Part shown: positions 19,668 through 28,981 of the stretch, piece by piece | How the letters are laid out: each line of letters opens with the position of its first letter | Position numbering within the stretch: the stretch's first letter is position 1 | Origin: Symbiopectobacterium purcellii_A | GTDB lineage: Bacteria; Pseudomonadota; Gammaproteobacteria; Enterobacterales; Enterobacteriaceae | NCBI RefSeq assembly: GCF_052050035.1 | Contig: NZ_CP189882.1 | Location: 4,216,001 to 4,280,000 of the forward strand | Length of the DNA stretch: 64,000 nucleotides | Direction of reading: 5' to 3' | Position numbers and translations under genes: made by a program | The notes under the pieces: model-generated | Told to the model about the DNA's origin: nothing | Seen by the model: only the letters and a program-made list of their open reading frames with translations | Database searches by the model: none

Positions 19668-20547
19668 TAGCTAAACGACTTAATTTTGATTACATTATTT
19701 AAATGAGCTATTCAATTGATTTTAGACGTAAAGTGATATCCACACGGAAAAACGAAGGGTTGAGTATCCGAGAAACAGCGAAGCAATTTCGGATTGGCCC
19801 TGCCTCTGTATCGCGTTGGATTAATCAAATAGAGTCAAAAGCATCGACCACGCGTCAGCGAAAGATCGATAAATCCGAGTTGATAAAAGATGTTGAACAA
19901 TATCCAGATGCTTACCAAAAAGAACGTGCAGAGCGTTTTGGCGTTTGTCAGAAGGCCATTTGGCAAGCGCTTAAAAAGCTGGGATTGACCTATAAAAAAA
20001 ACTCTACGTCATCCGAAAGCCGACGAAAACGCCCGGCAGGGATTTCAACAAAAAAAACAACAGTATGAAAAAGAAGGTAAACCTATTGTTTTTATTGATG
20101 AAAGTGGTTTTTCACACGATGCCCCACGGACTCACGGCTATTCCCCAAAAGGTCAACGGTGTTTTGGCCTGAAGAACTGGGGAGCTAGGGGAAGAACAAA
20201 TGTTATCGGCGCTTTATTAGGCACAACGCTGTTTGCTATCGGATTATTTGATATCAATATTAACAGCGATGTTTTCTATGCCTGGGTCACACAAGTCCTT
20301 ATCCCAGTACTCCCTAAAAACAGTGTAATCATGATGGACAATGCCACTTTTCACAAAAAACATAATATTCAACAAGTCATCATCGATGCAGGGTATATGG
20401 TGGAGTATTTGCCTACATATTCGCCAGATCTTAACCCAATTGAGCATAAATGGGCACAAGCAAAAAGCAAAAAAAGAGAGATGGGTTGCGATACAGAGAG
20501 TTTGTTCTCAGTCCATATGGTGTAATCAAAATTAAGTCGCTTGGCTA
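19668..20547 (+). mobile_element. IS630-family element, 880 bp, A8 form
   Basis: TA at 19666-19667 and 20548-20549; uninterrupted except for the A8 frame break. Second IS630 in the same IS903, in opposite orientation to the first. Confidence 0.93.
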
Positions 20548-21011
20548 TACCATGAACGTAACCATGCGGTGGCGAATCAGCGTCTGAGCGGGAGTAATGA
20601 TATGTGGAAAAAGAAAGTGGGTTATCACCGGCGTTCAGTGGCAGAAACAGCGATGTTCCGCATAAAAACTTTGCTGGGTGGCCATCTGAGCCTGCGTGAC
20701 TATGAGGCTCAAGTAGGTGAAGCCATAGCGATGGTCAAAGCGCTGAATCGTATGACGTTGTTGGGTATGCCACACAGCGTCAGGATCGGATAACAGGTGT
20801 AGCAGAGGGAGTCATCCTGTCGGCTAATTCTGATTTATTCAACAAAGCCGCCGCCAGCAAGAAGAAATCGGGGCCGGGACTGAGCAGTGCGACAAAATGC
20901 GCTAAGGCTAGCGCGGGGAAATGAGCAGGAAATAGGGCATCAATAACCATAACAGTGACCTCAACGGAATAAACGAGGCCAAGTCTAGTGAGCTTGTCAG
21001 GCTAATTATTG

Positions 21012-21368
21012 TCAAATAGTGATCGTGGCAGACGACGATTCATTCGCTTGCTGATATTGCCCCGGTGTGGCCGCTGTGTGCAGCACAAAGATTTTGTGAA
21101 AATGGCTTTGATCGCTAAAGCCACTTTGGTATCCGGCGTCGGCCAGCGGTACACCTTGCTTAATCAGCATCTTGGCATATTCAATACGCGCATTGTTAAG
21201 GAAAGCCATGGGCGTGATGCCGGTATCTTCACGGAAATGTCGTACCAGCGTTTCCCGGCGCAGGTGCAGCTCCTGTGCCAGCGTGGCCAGCGACGGTGAT
21301 GTTTGCAAATTGCTGAGCAGACGCTAACGCATATAGCGCGTGGTGGATTGCTCTGCGAGAGGCTGTTG
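21012..21368 (-). pseudogene. AraC-family transcriptional regulator, C-terminal fragment
   Basis: About 100 C-terminal residues include both AraC helix-turn-helix motifs: SLATLAQELHLRRETLVRHF and the second with GYQSGFSDQSHFHKIFVLHT. A TAG interrupts the frame at RYMR*RLLSN (near 21325), and the N-terminus is cut off by an IS30 end at about 21369. It lies 61 bp upstream of the LysE-type exporter gene in the same orientation, so it may have controlled that exporter; this is inferred from position alone. Confidence 0.8.
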
Positions 21369-22007
21369 CCCCATTCCCAGTCGAAACGCAACAAAACGGT
21401 AGGGCATTATGCCGCCTGTAAGTGCGTTAAAAATACCTCATTTGGAGAACGATAACCCAGCGATTTTCGGCCTCGCGTATTGAGCAGGTGTTCGAGTGCT
21501 GCAACCTTGCGATGGGTGACATAATTGAAGTCCGTTCCCTTCGGGTAAAAACGCCGTATCAGGCCGTTGGTATGCTCATTCAACCCGCGTTCCCAGGAAT
21601 GATATGGCCGGGCAAAGTAGACCGGTGCCCCCGTGACTTTTGTAATTTCCCCGTGCTGGGAAAATTCAGAACCGTTGTCAGCAGTCAGGGTTTTAAACTC
21701 GCAGAAGGTATTGGCAACGATGTCCCTGAAGGCCGCTACCACTGTCTCTGCTCGCTTGTTGGGCAGTTTGCGAATGATGACCAGCTTGACGGCTTTATCG
21801 ACCACCGTCAGCAGGAATGATTTCTGATCTTTGCCAAAGATGGTGTCAATCTCGAAATGCCCGGGTTCCTGCTTGAGGTCAGCAACGGCCGGCCGCTGCT
21901 CAATGCCAACACGGTTGGGAATAGGACCGCGTTTGTTCTCATCGGTCTGATAGTTATACCGTTTACCCCGATGAGGGAGCTGCTGATACAGCTCACCGCC
22001 GGCCCGG
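21369..22007 (-). mobile_element. IS30-family element, truncated diverged copy
   Basis: Terminus CCCATTCCCAGTCGAAAC at the 3' side. Encodes the C-terminal ~200 residues of an IS30 transposase (VDKAVKLVIIRKLPNKRAET... to FLTHLQAA) that is visibly diverged from the other IS30 copies here (for example NTFCEFKTLTADNGSEFSQH). It loses its 5' part where a second IS30 begins. Confidence 0.85.
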
Positions 22008-23110
22008 GCCCCATTCCCACTCGAAACGCAACAAAGTGACCCACTTGCCAGAGTCGGATAAAATCACCGTTCTGGCCATACTGGAGAGCCTGTTGCATGC
22101 AGGGAAAACCTCTGACTCAGAAAGAACGGTTCTACATCGAAAAGCGGCGTGGTGAAGGTGTCAACCAAGCTACCATCGCCAGAGAGCGTGCTCTGCCTCG
22201 CTCGACCATCAGCAGGGAACTCAGACGCAATACCGACCCTACTTTCAATGGTGTCTACTGCTGTAGAAGGGCGGACACTCTGGCCCGGGAACGCCGTCAT
22301 AAGCCTCTGCCAAACAATGCTTTTTACCCGTTGGAGCCACACATTCAGAACTTCATCAGGCAGGCGCTTTCCACTCACTCTTCACCTGAAATCATCAGTG
22401 GCGGTTTGCACCTGGAATTCGGTATATCTGTCAGCAAGAATACGCTATATCGCTATATCCTGCAGGAGAGACAGGCTGGCGGGGAGCTATATCAGCAACT
22501 TCCTCATCGGGGAAAACGTTACAGGTACAATGCCGAAAACCTCAAATCAGGCCCTATTCCCAACCGTGTTGGTATTGAGTATCGCCCAGCTCAAGCCGAG
22601 CTTAAACAGGAGCCTGGCCACTTCGAAATTGACACTATTTTTGGCAAAGACCAGAAGTCATTCTTGTTAACCATCGTAGATAAAGCATTGAAAACCGTCA
22701 TCATTCGCAAACTGCCTAATAAGCGTGCGGAGACTGTGGTTGCTGCTTTCAGGCACATTGAAGCTAATACCTTTTGCAAGTTTAAGACCCTAACAGCTGA
22801 TAACGGCCCTGAATTCGCTCTGCACGAGCAAATTACTCAAATCACAGGGGCGCAGGTCTACTTTGCCCATCCTTATCATTCCTGGGAGAGGGGCTTGAAT
22901 GAGCACACCAACGGGCTGATACGACGTTTTTACCCAAAGGGAACAGACTTCAGTCAGGTCAGTCATCGTAAGATTGCCGAACTCGAACACATACTCAATA
23001 CAAGGGGCAGAAAATCGCTGGGCTATCGTTCTCCCAATGAGGTATTTTTAACGCACTTACTGGTGGCATAAGCCTCTACCGTTTTGTTGCGTTTCGAGTG
23101 GGAATGGGGC
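22008..23110 (+). mobile_element. IS30-family element, complete
   Basis: Inverted termini CCCCATTCCCACTCGAAACG and CGTTTCGAGTGGGAATGGGG. The left flank is another IS30 and the right flank is phage-like DNA; the flanks do not match, so insertion was followed by rearrangement. Confidence 0.9.
22097..23071 (+). CDS. IS30-family transposase
   Basis: 324 aa, intact. N-terminal helix-turn-helix (NQATIARERALPRSTISREL, residues ~20-40). C-terminal DDE domain: GHFEIDTIFG (first Asp), TADNGPEF (second Asp) and the Glu in WERGLNEHTNGLIRRFYPKG. Ends RSPNEVFLTHLLVA. Nearly identical to the copy at 47959-48933, with a few substitutions such as MQGKPLTQ for MQGKHLTH. Both look capable of encoding active enzyme. 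Confidence 0.93.
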   Translation: MQGKPLTQKERFYIEKRRGEGVNQATIARERALPRSTISRELRRNTDPTFNGVYCCRRADTLARERRHKPLPNNAFYPLEPHIQNFIRQALSTHSSPEIISGGLHLEFGISVSKNTLYRYILQERQAGGELYQQLPHRGKRYRYNAENLKSGPIPNRVGIEYRPAQAELKQEPGHFEIDTIFGKDQKSFLLTIVDKALKTVIIRKLPNKRAETVVAAFRHIEANTFCKFKTLTADNGPEFALHEQITQITGAQVYFAHPYHSWERGLNEHTNGLIRRFYPKGTDFSQVSHRKIAELEHILNTRGRKSLGYRSPNEVFLTHLLVA

Positions 23111-23112
23111 AT

Positions 23113-23193
23113 CAATCGCACAATCTGTTGCTGACGAATACCTTAGCACGATGGCAACAAGCGGATATCCAGCAGTTTCTACAACGCCATTAA
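23113..23193 (+). pseudogene. 3' tail of a phage antirepressor-like gene
   Basis: Reads QSHNLLLTNTLARWQQADIQ then QFLQRH and stop. The end WQQA-(x)3-QFLQRH is shared with the BRO-type antirepressor gene ending at 42068. Only the last 26 codons remain after the IS30 junction. Confidence 0.65.
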
Positions 23194-23207
23194 CTCTTGA
23201 CGTTAAA

Positions 23208-23229
23208 TAACTGATCAAACGATCAGTTA
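23208..23229. promoter_or_regulatory. Perfect 9-bp palindrome, operator-like
   Basis: TAACTGATC-AAAC-GATCAGTTA lies six bases upstream of a -35 box, a position typical for a phage-type operator. The binding protein is not identifiable. Confidence 0.6.
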
Positions 23230-23234
23230 AATTC

Positions 23235-23263
23235 TTGACGTGAGCACCTGAGCTACATATAAT
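23235..23263 (+). promoter_or_regulatory. Strong sigma-70 promoter
   Basis: TTGACG, 17-bp spacer, TATAAT (23258-23263). The best promoter match I see in the window. Directs transcription rightward into a short region ending in a hairpin. Confidence 0.75.
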
Positions 23264-23269
23264 TTGCCC

Positions 23270-23324
23270 ATACTGCGGCAAAAGCGCGCAGAACATGAAG
23301 CCTCAACTTCGGTTGGGGTCTTCC
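23270..23324 (+). ncRNA. Candidate short phage RNA
   Basis: From the expected start after the 23235-23263 promoter to a UUCG-capped hairpin (CCTCAAC-TTCG-GTTGGGG, 23301-23318) followed by TCTTCC. No real ORF lies in between. Small antisense RNAs next to antirepressor genes are known in enterobacterial phages (C4 type); assignment to that class is only a suggestion. Confidence 0.4.
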
Positions 23325-23593
23325 GAATTGACTTCTTGAAAACTTGGTATATCCTTTTGCAGTTTTCGCATTTCTTCAAATTCAAACTTGCTAATACGGT
23401 TATCTAACAATCGCGGTAGGAGTTTTTCTCCAAATTTTTGGTTATAACTTGTATTTGTTACCTTCAAAAGGTTGCTCACGTAGCCTTTTACGTGAAGACC
23501 CTTATCTGTAAGATCGTTTAGCGTATTATCTTTTCCGAATTTTTTGTCTAACACTGTTATATAAAAATTAGCCGATGAGTATACGCGTGGCAT
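23303..23593 (-). CDS. Hypothetical protein in prophage remnant
   Basis: 96 aa, MPRVYSSANFYITVLDKKFG start, hydrophilic, rich in Lys/Asn/Glu, no signal peptide or membrane segment. Good Shine-Dalgarno (AGAGGA, 8 bases before ATG), which supports a real gene. It ends inside the hairpin of the convergent short transcript, so that hairpin may terminate both. AT-rich compared with bglX or cfa. I do not recognise the family. Neighbours are phage-derived (antirepressor tail, holin-like fragment). Confidence 0.6.
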   Translation of the reverse strand: MPRVYSSANFYITVLDKKFGKDNTLNDLTDKGLHVKGYVSNLLKVTNTSYNQKFGEKLLPRLLDNRISKFEFEEMRKLQKDIPSFQEVNSEDPNRS

Positions 23594-23807
23594 GCTAAAT
23601 CCTCTTTTTTGAATTTGGATTATATACTCAACTTACTTCAAGATGCATCCGCACATTCAGCAGAAGGCAGGTGCAGTAAGCCTATCTGGTGGCCTTGCCG
23701 AGCATTTTGAAGTACGTTAAGTATATATTTCATCTCAAGGCTACGCTCCGGCGTGGCTTTTTTTATTCCCTGAAATCACACACAGTGCCCACTTCGCGGG
23801 TGAGGCT
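23594..23807 (+). other. Non-coding stretch with repeat-like hairpins
   Basis: Contains ACTTCAAGATGCATCCGCAC, similar in style to the repeat at 53541-53600, and a terminator-like hairpin (GGCTACGC-TCCG-GCGTGGC then TTTTTTT, about 23739-23765). No gene seen. Confidence 0.5.
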
Positions 23808-23947
23808 ATGACACGAATGAGCACGCTCTACAGCAGGCTTTCATACGGAAGCGGGACGGGACTAATGGGCCTTGGTGCATCAGTCCGAGCCTACGCCGCA
23901 TCGACTAAACAGAGCGTCCTGCTGCTTGCAGATAAGCTTGCCGGGTT
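23808..23947 (+). pseudogene. Phage holin-like protein, N-terminal fragment
   Basis: Reads MTRMSTLYSRLSYGSGTGLM then GLGASVRAYAAST and on to LLADKLAG. The RLSYGSGTGL motif and small hydrophobic character resemble class II phage holins (S-type lysis proteins). It is cut off after ~47 codons by an IS427-like element with a TTAG target. Assignment is by recalled motif only. Confidence 0.5.
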
Positions 23948-23948
23948 A

Positions 23949-24523
23949 GGCTGTGTCCCTTAATTGCTTGAGCTATAGTATCCATCTGTTTCTAAGACAC
24001 TTTGGATTATGGCTCGCTACGATCTTTCTGATGAAGCATGGGCAATCATTGAGCCCTTGTTAGGCTTTGTTGAATAATTTAACATGCTGATTTACATAAT
24101 TATTATAACACTTCAACAACTAAGTTTTCCAGCCGTAATGCTTTTTATTGTGCTAACTACTTGATTTGTCGTTCTAACAAAATACAGTCTCTGTACATGC
24201 ATTCTACCTAAAGAAGATGTAAATCAAACGGTTAAATTATTCAACAAAGCCCCCTTGTTACCAACCGTTTTGACATCTCCGCAGGCAGGCCGGCCATGGG
24301 CAGAACATCGCAAAATCGTCAACGGCATGTTCTGGATACTGTGTTCAGGTGCCCATGGCGTGATTTACCTGAACGTTACGGCCCATGGAAAATCGTTTAT
24401 AACCGTTTCAATAGATGGTCAAAGTCTGGAGTTATTAACATTATTTTTAATAGGTTACTTTCATTTCTTGATGCTCATGGACTTGTTGACTGGTCAGCCA
24501 CTGCGCTGGATGGCAGCAATATT
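23949..24523 (+). mobile_element. IS427-like IS5 element (type 1), 5' part with nested MITE2
   Basis: Terminus GGCTGTGTCCCTTAATT. Transposase start at 24009 (MARYDLSDEAWAIIEPLL). One base is missing near 24352, which shifts the frame (GAHGVIYLN instead of GAPWRDLPER). An IS3 element cuts it at DGSNI. Compare the fuller copy at 47831. Confidence 0.88.
24063..24251 (+). mobile_element. MITE2 subtype B in IS427-like element
   Basis: 189 bp; target duplication CCCTTGTTA. Confidence 0.95.
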
Positions 24524-24587
24524 CCCCCATGTCAGGGTAGTTGTCGCCTCTGAGTGAAAAAAATCTAGGGGGCTGGAGAAGCTGTTC

Positions 24588-25070
24588 ATGGGAAGCTATT
24601 CGCCAGAACGTAAAGCGGCTGTGATCGCCAGAATGTTGCCGCCGCATAGTCAGTCTATTTACCAGATATCCCGCCTGGAAGGCATTCCCGCCAATACGCT
24701 TTATGGCTGGCGGTCTCAGGCTGGAATTCCGACTCAGTCGGCAGCCAGTGAGAGTAAACTCCACCTGGAGTGGTCTCAGGATGCGCGCTTCGCCGTTATC
24801 GTTGAAACCGCGCCGCTTTCTGCTCATGCTGTGGCTGAATACTGTCGCCGTAAAGGCCTCTATCCTGAACAGATTCAGCAGTGGAAGGACGAGTTTATGC
24901 AGCCAGGTCAGCGTGCAAAAAGAGCCTTAATAAAGAAACAGCAAAAAGAAATTCAGCAGCTTAATCGTGAAATAGCCCGCAAGGACAAAGCCCTCGCCGA
25001 AGCGGCGGCACTGCTCATCCTGGAAAAAAAGCTCAAGGCGTTCTTCGACGAAGAACGCGAGGTCGAATGA
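24588..25070 (+). CDS. IS3-family OrfA
   Basis: 160 aa. Helix-turn-helix region YSPERKAAVIARMLPPHSQS then IYQISRLEGIPANTLYGW. C-terminal leucine-zipper-like coiled coil (LIKKQQKEIQQLNREIARKD then KALAEAAALLILEKKLKA). Start follows a GGAGAAG Shine-Dalgarno. Stop overlaps the orfB start (ATGA), suggesting translational coupling rather than a frameshift. Confidence 0.85.
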   Translation: MGSYSPERKAAVIARMLPPHSQSIYQISRLEGIPANTLYGWRSQAGIPTQSAASESKLHLEWSQDARFAVIVETAPLSAHAVAEYCRRKGLYPEQIQQWKDEFMQPGQRAKRALIKKQQKEIQQLNREIARKDKALAEAAALLILEKKLKAFFDEEREVE

Positions 25071-26341
25071 CGCGCACAGCCGACAGGTTACGGCTGATGA
25101 AGATGCTGGAGGAGGCTGCCACTGCCGGCGTCCGGCAAAGCGATGCCTGCAGGTCTGTAGGTATTAGCGAGCGGACGTTCCAGCGCTGGCGGCTAAGTCC
25201 TGACGACCGGCGACCGACGGCATCACGGCCGATGCCGAAAAACAGGCTCAGTGCTGAAGAGGAACAGCAGGTGCTGGCCATCTGCCATGAGCCACGATTA
25301 GCCAGTCTGTCGCCGGCGCAAATCGTACCGGCACTAGCCGATGAGGGGCGCTACGTTGCCAGTGAATCGACGTTTTACCGGGTGTTGCGCCGTGCCGGAG
25401 AGGTCAGTCATCGCGGGCGTCAGCAGGCCCCGCAAAGTAAGCCGCTGTCGACATGGAAGGCGATCGCGCCGAACCAGGTGTGGTCGTGGGACATCACCTG
25501 GCTGAAGTCGCTGACGGCGGGTCACTAGTTCTACCTGTATCTCATAGAAGATGTGTTCAGTCGCAAAATAGTAAACTAGTTGCTGAATAGAGACTTGCAT
25601 TTTTTGTCAGGCTATTGAGAATAAAAAGAGGTTTAACTTAGAGAATAAAGGTTTGAAATGATCAACAAAGAGCGGTTGTTACGAGATAATCGTTTATGTA
25701 AAGCAATCATTGGATTATCAGTCGAAGAATTGAAAAGTTTAGCCGCTGAATTTTCAGCTTGTTATTTGATTTATCGGAAAAAGAATCGAAAAGATCACGA
25801 GCGGCAGATGGGTGCAGGGCAGAAAGGATTTATCCCAACCCCATTAGATAAACTGCTTTTTATTTTATTGTATTTAAAATGTTATCCGACCTATGATTTG
25901 CAAGGACTTCTTTTTGGTTTAGATAGAACACGGGTATGTCGCTGGGTAAAAATATTATTGCCGGTTTTAGAGATGACCTTGGGGCGAGAATGTGTTTTGC
26001 CCGCTCGTCAAATTCGCTCTGCTGAGGAATTTTTTCGCGCCTTTCCTGGAGTTAAAGACGTCTTTATTGATGGGACAGAGCGACCTGTCCAAAAGCCTAA
26101 GAATCTGCGTCGGCGAAAAAAAATGTATTCGGGAAAGAAAAGACAGACCACTCGAAAAGGGCTTATTATGACTGACGAAACAAGGCAAATTGGATTTATC
26201 CCCATGAGCAAAAATGGGCGCCGTCACGATAAACGCTTACTCGATAAAGTCGATATAATTCGCCATATTCCTCCTGAGGTAACCATCTAGGCAGATACCG
26301 GTTTTCAAGGTATAGATAAACAGCATCCTAATACACAAATC

Positions 26342-26632
26342 GGCTTTGTTGAATAATTTAAGATACTGATTTATATAAGCATTATAAAATTTCAACGACT
26401 GATTTTTCCTCTCGGAATGCTTTTTATTGGCTTTGTTGAATAATTTAAGATACTGATTTATATAAGCATTATAAAATTTCAACGACTAATTTTTCCTCTC
26501 GGAATGCCTTTTATTGTGCTAACTATTTGATTTGTCGTTCTAACAAAATACATTCTCTGTAAATACATTCTCTGTAAATGCATTCTAACTAAAGAAGATG
26601 TAAATCAAACGGTTAAATTATTCAACAAAGCC
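26342..26632 (+). mobile_element. Compound MITE2
   Basis: The left 87 bp of one MITE2 is followed directly by a second MITE2 (26429-26632) that carries a 15-bp internal duplication (ATTCTCTGTAAATAC). One target duplication, ACACAAATC, brackets the whole. Confidence 0.88.
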
Positions 26633-26804
26633 ACACAAATCCCAAAAAAAGGAACTCGAAAAAGACCTTTATCGCCTGAACAAAAACAAGAAAATAAAAT
26701 AATCTCGGGCATCCGTATTACAGTTGAACACGCCATCGCGGGTATCAAGCGCCTCGGTTGCATGACCCAAATTTTACGGAATCGTAGACCCTTTATTGAT
26801 GATA

Positions 26805-27497
26805 TAGCTAAACGACTTAATTTTGATTACATTATTTAAATGAGCTATTCAATTGATTTTAGACGTAAAGTGATATCTACACGGAAAAACGAAGGGTTGA
26901 GTATCCGAGAAACAGCGAAGCAATTTCGGATTGGCCCTGCCTCTGTATGGCTTTGTTGAATAATTTAACCGTTTGATTTACATCTTCTTTAGTTAGAATG
27001 CATTTACAGAGAATGTATTTTGTTAGAACGACAAATCAAATAGTTAGCACAATAAAAAGCATTCCGAGAGGAAAAATTAGTCGTTGAAATTTTATAATGC
27101 TTATATAAATCAGTATCTTAAATTATTCAACAAAGCCGGGGAAGAACAAATGTTATCGGCGCTTTATTAGGCACAACGCTGTTTGCTATCGGATTATTTG
27201 ATATCAATATTAACAGCGATGTTTTCTATGCCTGGGTCACACAAGTCCTTATCCCAGTACTCCCTAAAAACAGTGTAATCATGATGGACAATGCCACTTT
27301 TCACAAAAAACATAATATTCAACAAGTCATCATCGATGCAGGGTATATGGTGGAGTATTTGCCTACATATTCGCCAGATCTTAACCCAATTGAGCATAAA
27401 TGGGCACAAGCAAAAAGCAAAAAAAGAGAGATGGGTTGCGATACAGAGAGTTTGTTCTCAGTCCATATGGTGTAATCAAAATTAAGTCGCTTGGCTA
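26805..27497 (+). mobile_element. IS630 with internal deletion at a MITE2
   Basis: Both outer ends intact, TA duplicated (26803-26804, 27498-27499). About 375 bp between residue ~38 and the RGRTN codons are missing, replaced by a MITE2. Confidence 0.9.
26949..27137 (-). mobile_element. MITE2 at deletion junction in IS630
   Basis: 189 bp, intact ends, no matching 9-bp flanks. Confidence 0.92.
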
Positions 27498-27925
27498 TAC
27501 CTTCTTACTCCTTAGCGCCGGTCTTTGGAATTTCCATCTCAGAACAGCGTAAAATTTACTTCAATCACCGAAACACCCTTATTTCACTATTAAGCAACAC
27601 GCTTAGTGGCTTATGAGGTGTACCCGGTCGAAAGCGGCGAGTATGCAGCAGAACTGCTGAAGCGAGCGGTGCTGAGCGAGCGCTGCTGGCAGGAGCCGCT
27701 GGTACTGCATGCGGATAACGGTGCACCGATGAAGTCACAGGTGCTGCAGGTGAAGCTTGCGGAGCTGAAGATAACCCCGTCACACAGTCGGCCGCGGGTA
27801 AGCAACGACAACGCCCACGTGTAATCGCTGTTCAGGATGCTGAAATACGTGCCTGCATGGTCTGAAAAAGGCTTTGCAACGCTGGAAGATGCGCGAGCCT
27901 GGGTGGAAACCTTCGTCGGCTGGTA

Positions 27926-28805
27926 TAGCTAAACGACTTAATTTTGATTACATTATTTAAATGAGCTATTCAATTGATTTTAGACGTAAAGTGATATCTA
28001 CACGGAAAAACGAAGGGTTGAGTATCCGAGAAACAGCGAAGCAATTTCGGATTGGCCCTGCCTCTGTATCGCGTTGGATTAATCAAATAGAGTCAAAAGC
28101 ATCGACCACGCGTCAGCGAAAGATCGATAAATCCGAGTTGATAAAAGATGTTGAACAATATCCAGATGCTTAACAAAAAGAACGTGCAGAGCGTTTTGGC
28201 GTTTGTCAGAAGGCCATTTGGCAAGCGCTTAAAAAGCTGGGATTGACCTATAAAAAAAACTCTACGTCATCCGAAAGCCGACGAAAACGCCCGGCAGGGA
28301 TTTCAACAAAAAAAACAACAGTATGAAAAAGAAGGTAAACCTATTGTTTTTATTGATGAAAGTGGTTTTTCACACGATACCCCACGGACTCACGGCTATT
28401 CCCCAAAAGGTCAACGGTGTTTTGGCCTGAAGAACTGGGGAGCTAGGGGAAGAACAAATGTTATCGGCGCTTTATTAGGCACAACGCTGTTTGCTATCGG
28501 ATTATTTGATATCAATATTAACAGCGATGTTTTCTATGCCTGGGTCACACAAGTCCTTATCCCAGTACTCCCTAAAAACAGTGTAATCATGATGGACAAT
28601 GCCACTTTTCACAAAAAACATAATATTCAACAAGTCATCATCGATGCAGGGTATATGGTGGAGTATTTGCCTACATATTCGCCAGATCTTAACCCAATTG
28701 AGCATAAATGGGCACAAGCAAAAAGCAAAAAAAGAGAGATGGGTTGCGATACAGAGAGTTTGTTCTCAGTCCATATGGTGTAATCAAAATTAAGTCGCTT
28801 GGCTA
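27926..28805 (+). mobile_element. IS630 at a rearrangement junction
   Basis: 880 bp. Left flank is IS3 orfB (GGTA), right flank is the interior of a MITE2 terminal repeat (TAATTTAAG). The helix-turn-helix ORF has an extra nonsense codon (YPDA* at ~28171) besides the A8 frame break. Confidence 0.92.
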
Positions 28806-28981
28806 TAATTTAAGATACTGATTTATATAAGCATTATAAAATTTCAACGACTAATTTTTCCTCTCGGAATGCTTTTTATTGTGCTAACTATTTGATTTGT
28901 CGTTCTAACAAAATACATTCTCTGTAAATGCATTCTAACTAAAGAAGATGTAAATCAAACGGTTAAATTATTCAACAAAGC
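28806..28981 (+). mobile_element. MITE2, left end removed by IS630 junction
   Basis: Lacks the first 14 or so bases; right end CAACAAAGC joins fliR sequence. Confidence 0.9.

Larger units (their letters stand above)
17738..20849 (+). mobile_element. IS903-type IS5 element carrying MITE1 and two IS630
   Basis: Complete terminal repeats with 9-bp target duplication GCCGCCAGC. The transposase (start 17908, end 20793) would be full length and matches the 52431 copy, but IS630 copies in opposite orientations interrupt it at 18221 and 19668. MITE1 sits between terminus and ATG exactly as in the 52261 copy. Confidence 0.93.
16802..20950 (-). pseudogene. LysE/RhtB-family amino-acid exporter, split by four independent insertions
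   Basis: Joining the pieces gives a protein of roughly 215 aa, normal for the family. N-terminus MVIDALFPAHFPALALAHFV then ALLSPGPDFFLLAA (20950-20850), a signature of LysE-type translocators. Middle hydrophobic segments at 17737-17575, 17478-17381 and 17284-17220. C-terminus ...ILMLFGGYLLLGLWLG ending at 16802. Interrupted by an IS903 element (with further nested elements), two MITE1 and one MITE2, each with clean target duplications, so the gene was intact until recently. An AraC-type regulator fragment lies just upstream in the same orientation. Confidence 0.82.
25573..27604 (+). mobile_element. ISL2-like IS5 element, degraded, with nested MITE2 and IS630
   Basis: 3-bp target duplication AGT (25570-25572, 27605-27607). 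Transposase starts at 25658 and is stopped at 26288-26290 (TGG to TAG). It is then interrupted by a compound MITE2 (26342-26632) and by an internally deleted IS630 (26805-27497). Confidence 0.9.
24524..27925 (+). mobile_element. IS3-family element (type 1) with nested ISL2-like IS5; right end lost
   Basis: Left end CATGTCAGGGTAGTTGTCGC. orfA intact, orfB broken. The right part ends at FVGW, where IS630 begins (27926). Flanks of that IS630 do not match, so the 3' end of this IS3 was lost in a rearrangement. Confidence 0.88.
25067..27925 (+). pseudogene. IS3-family OrfB (integrase core), broken
   Basis: Compared with the intact 343-aa copies (35815-34784, 54911-55942) it has a W-to-stop change at 25526-25528, an ISL2-like insertion at 25573-27604, a second nonsense codon at 27822-27824 (HV* for HVE) and loss of the C-terminus after FVGW. 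First catalytic Asp in SWDITWL is kept. Confidence 0.88.
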
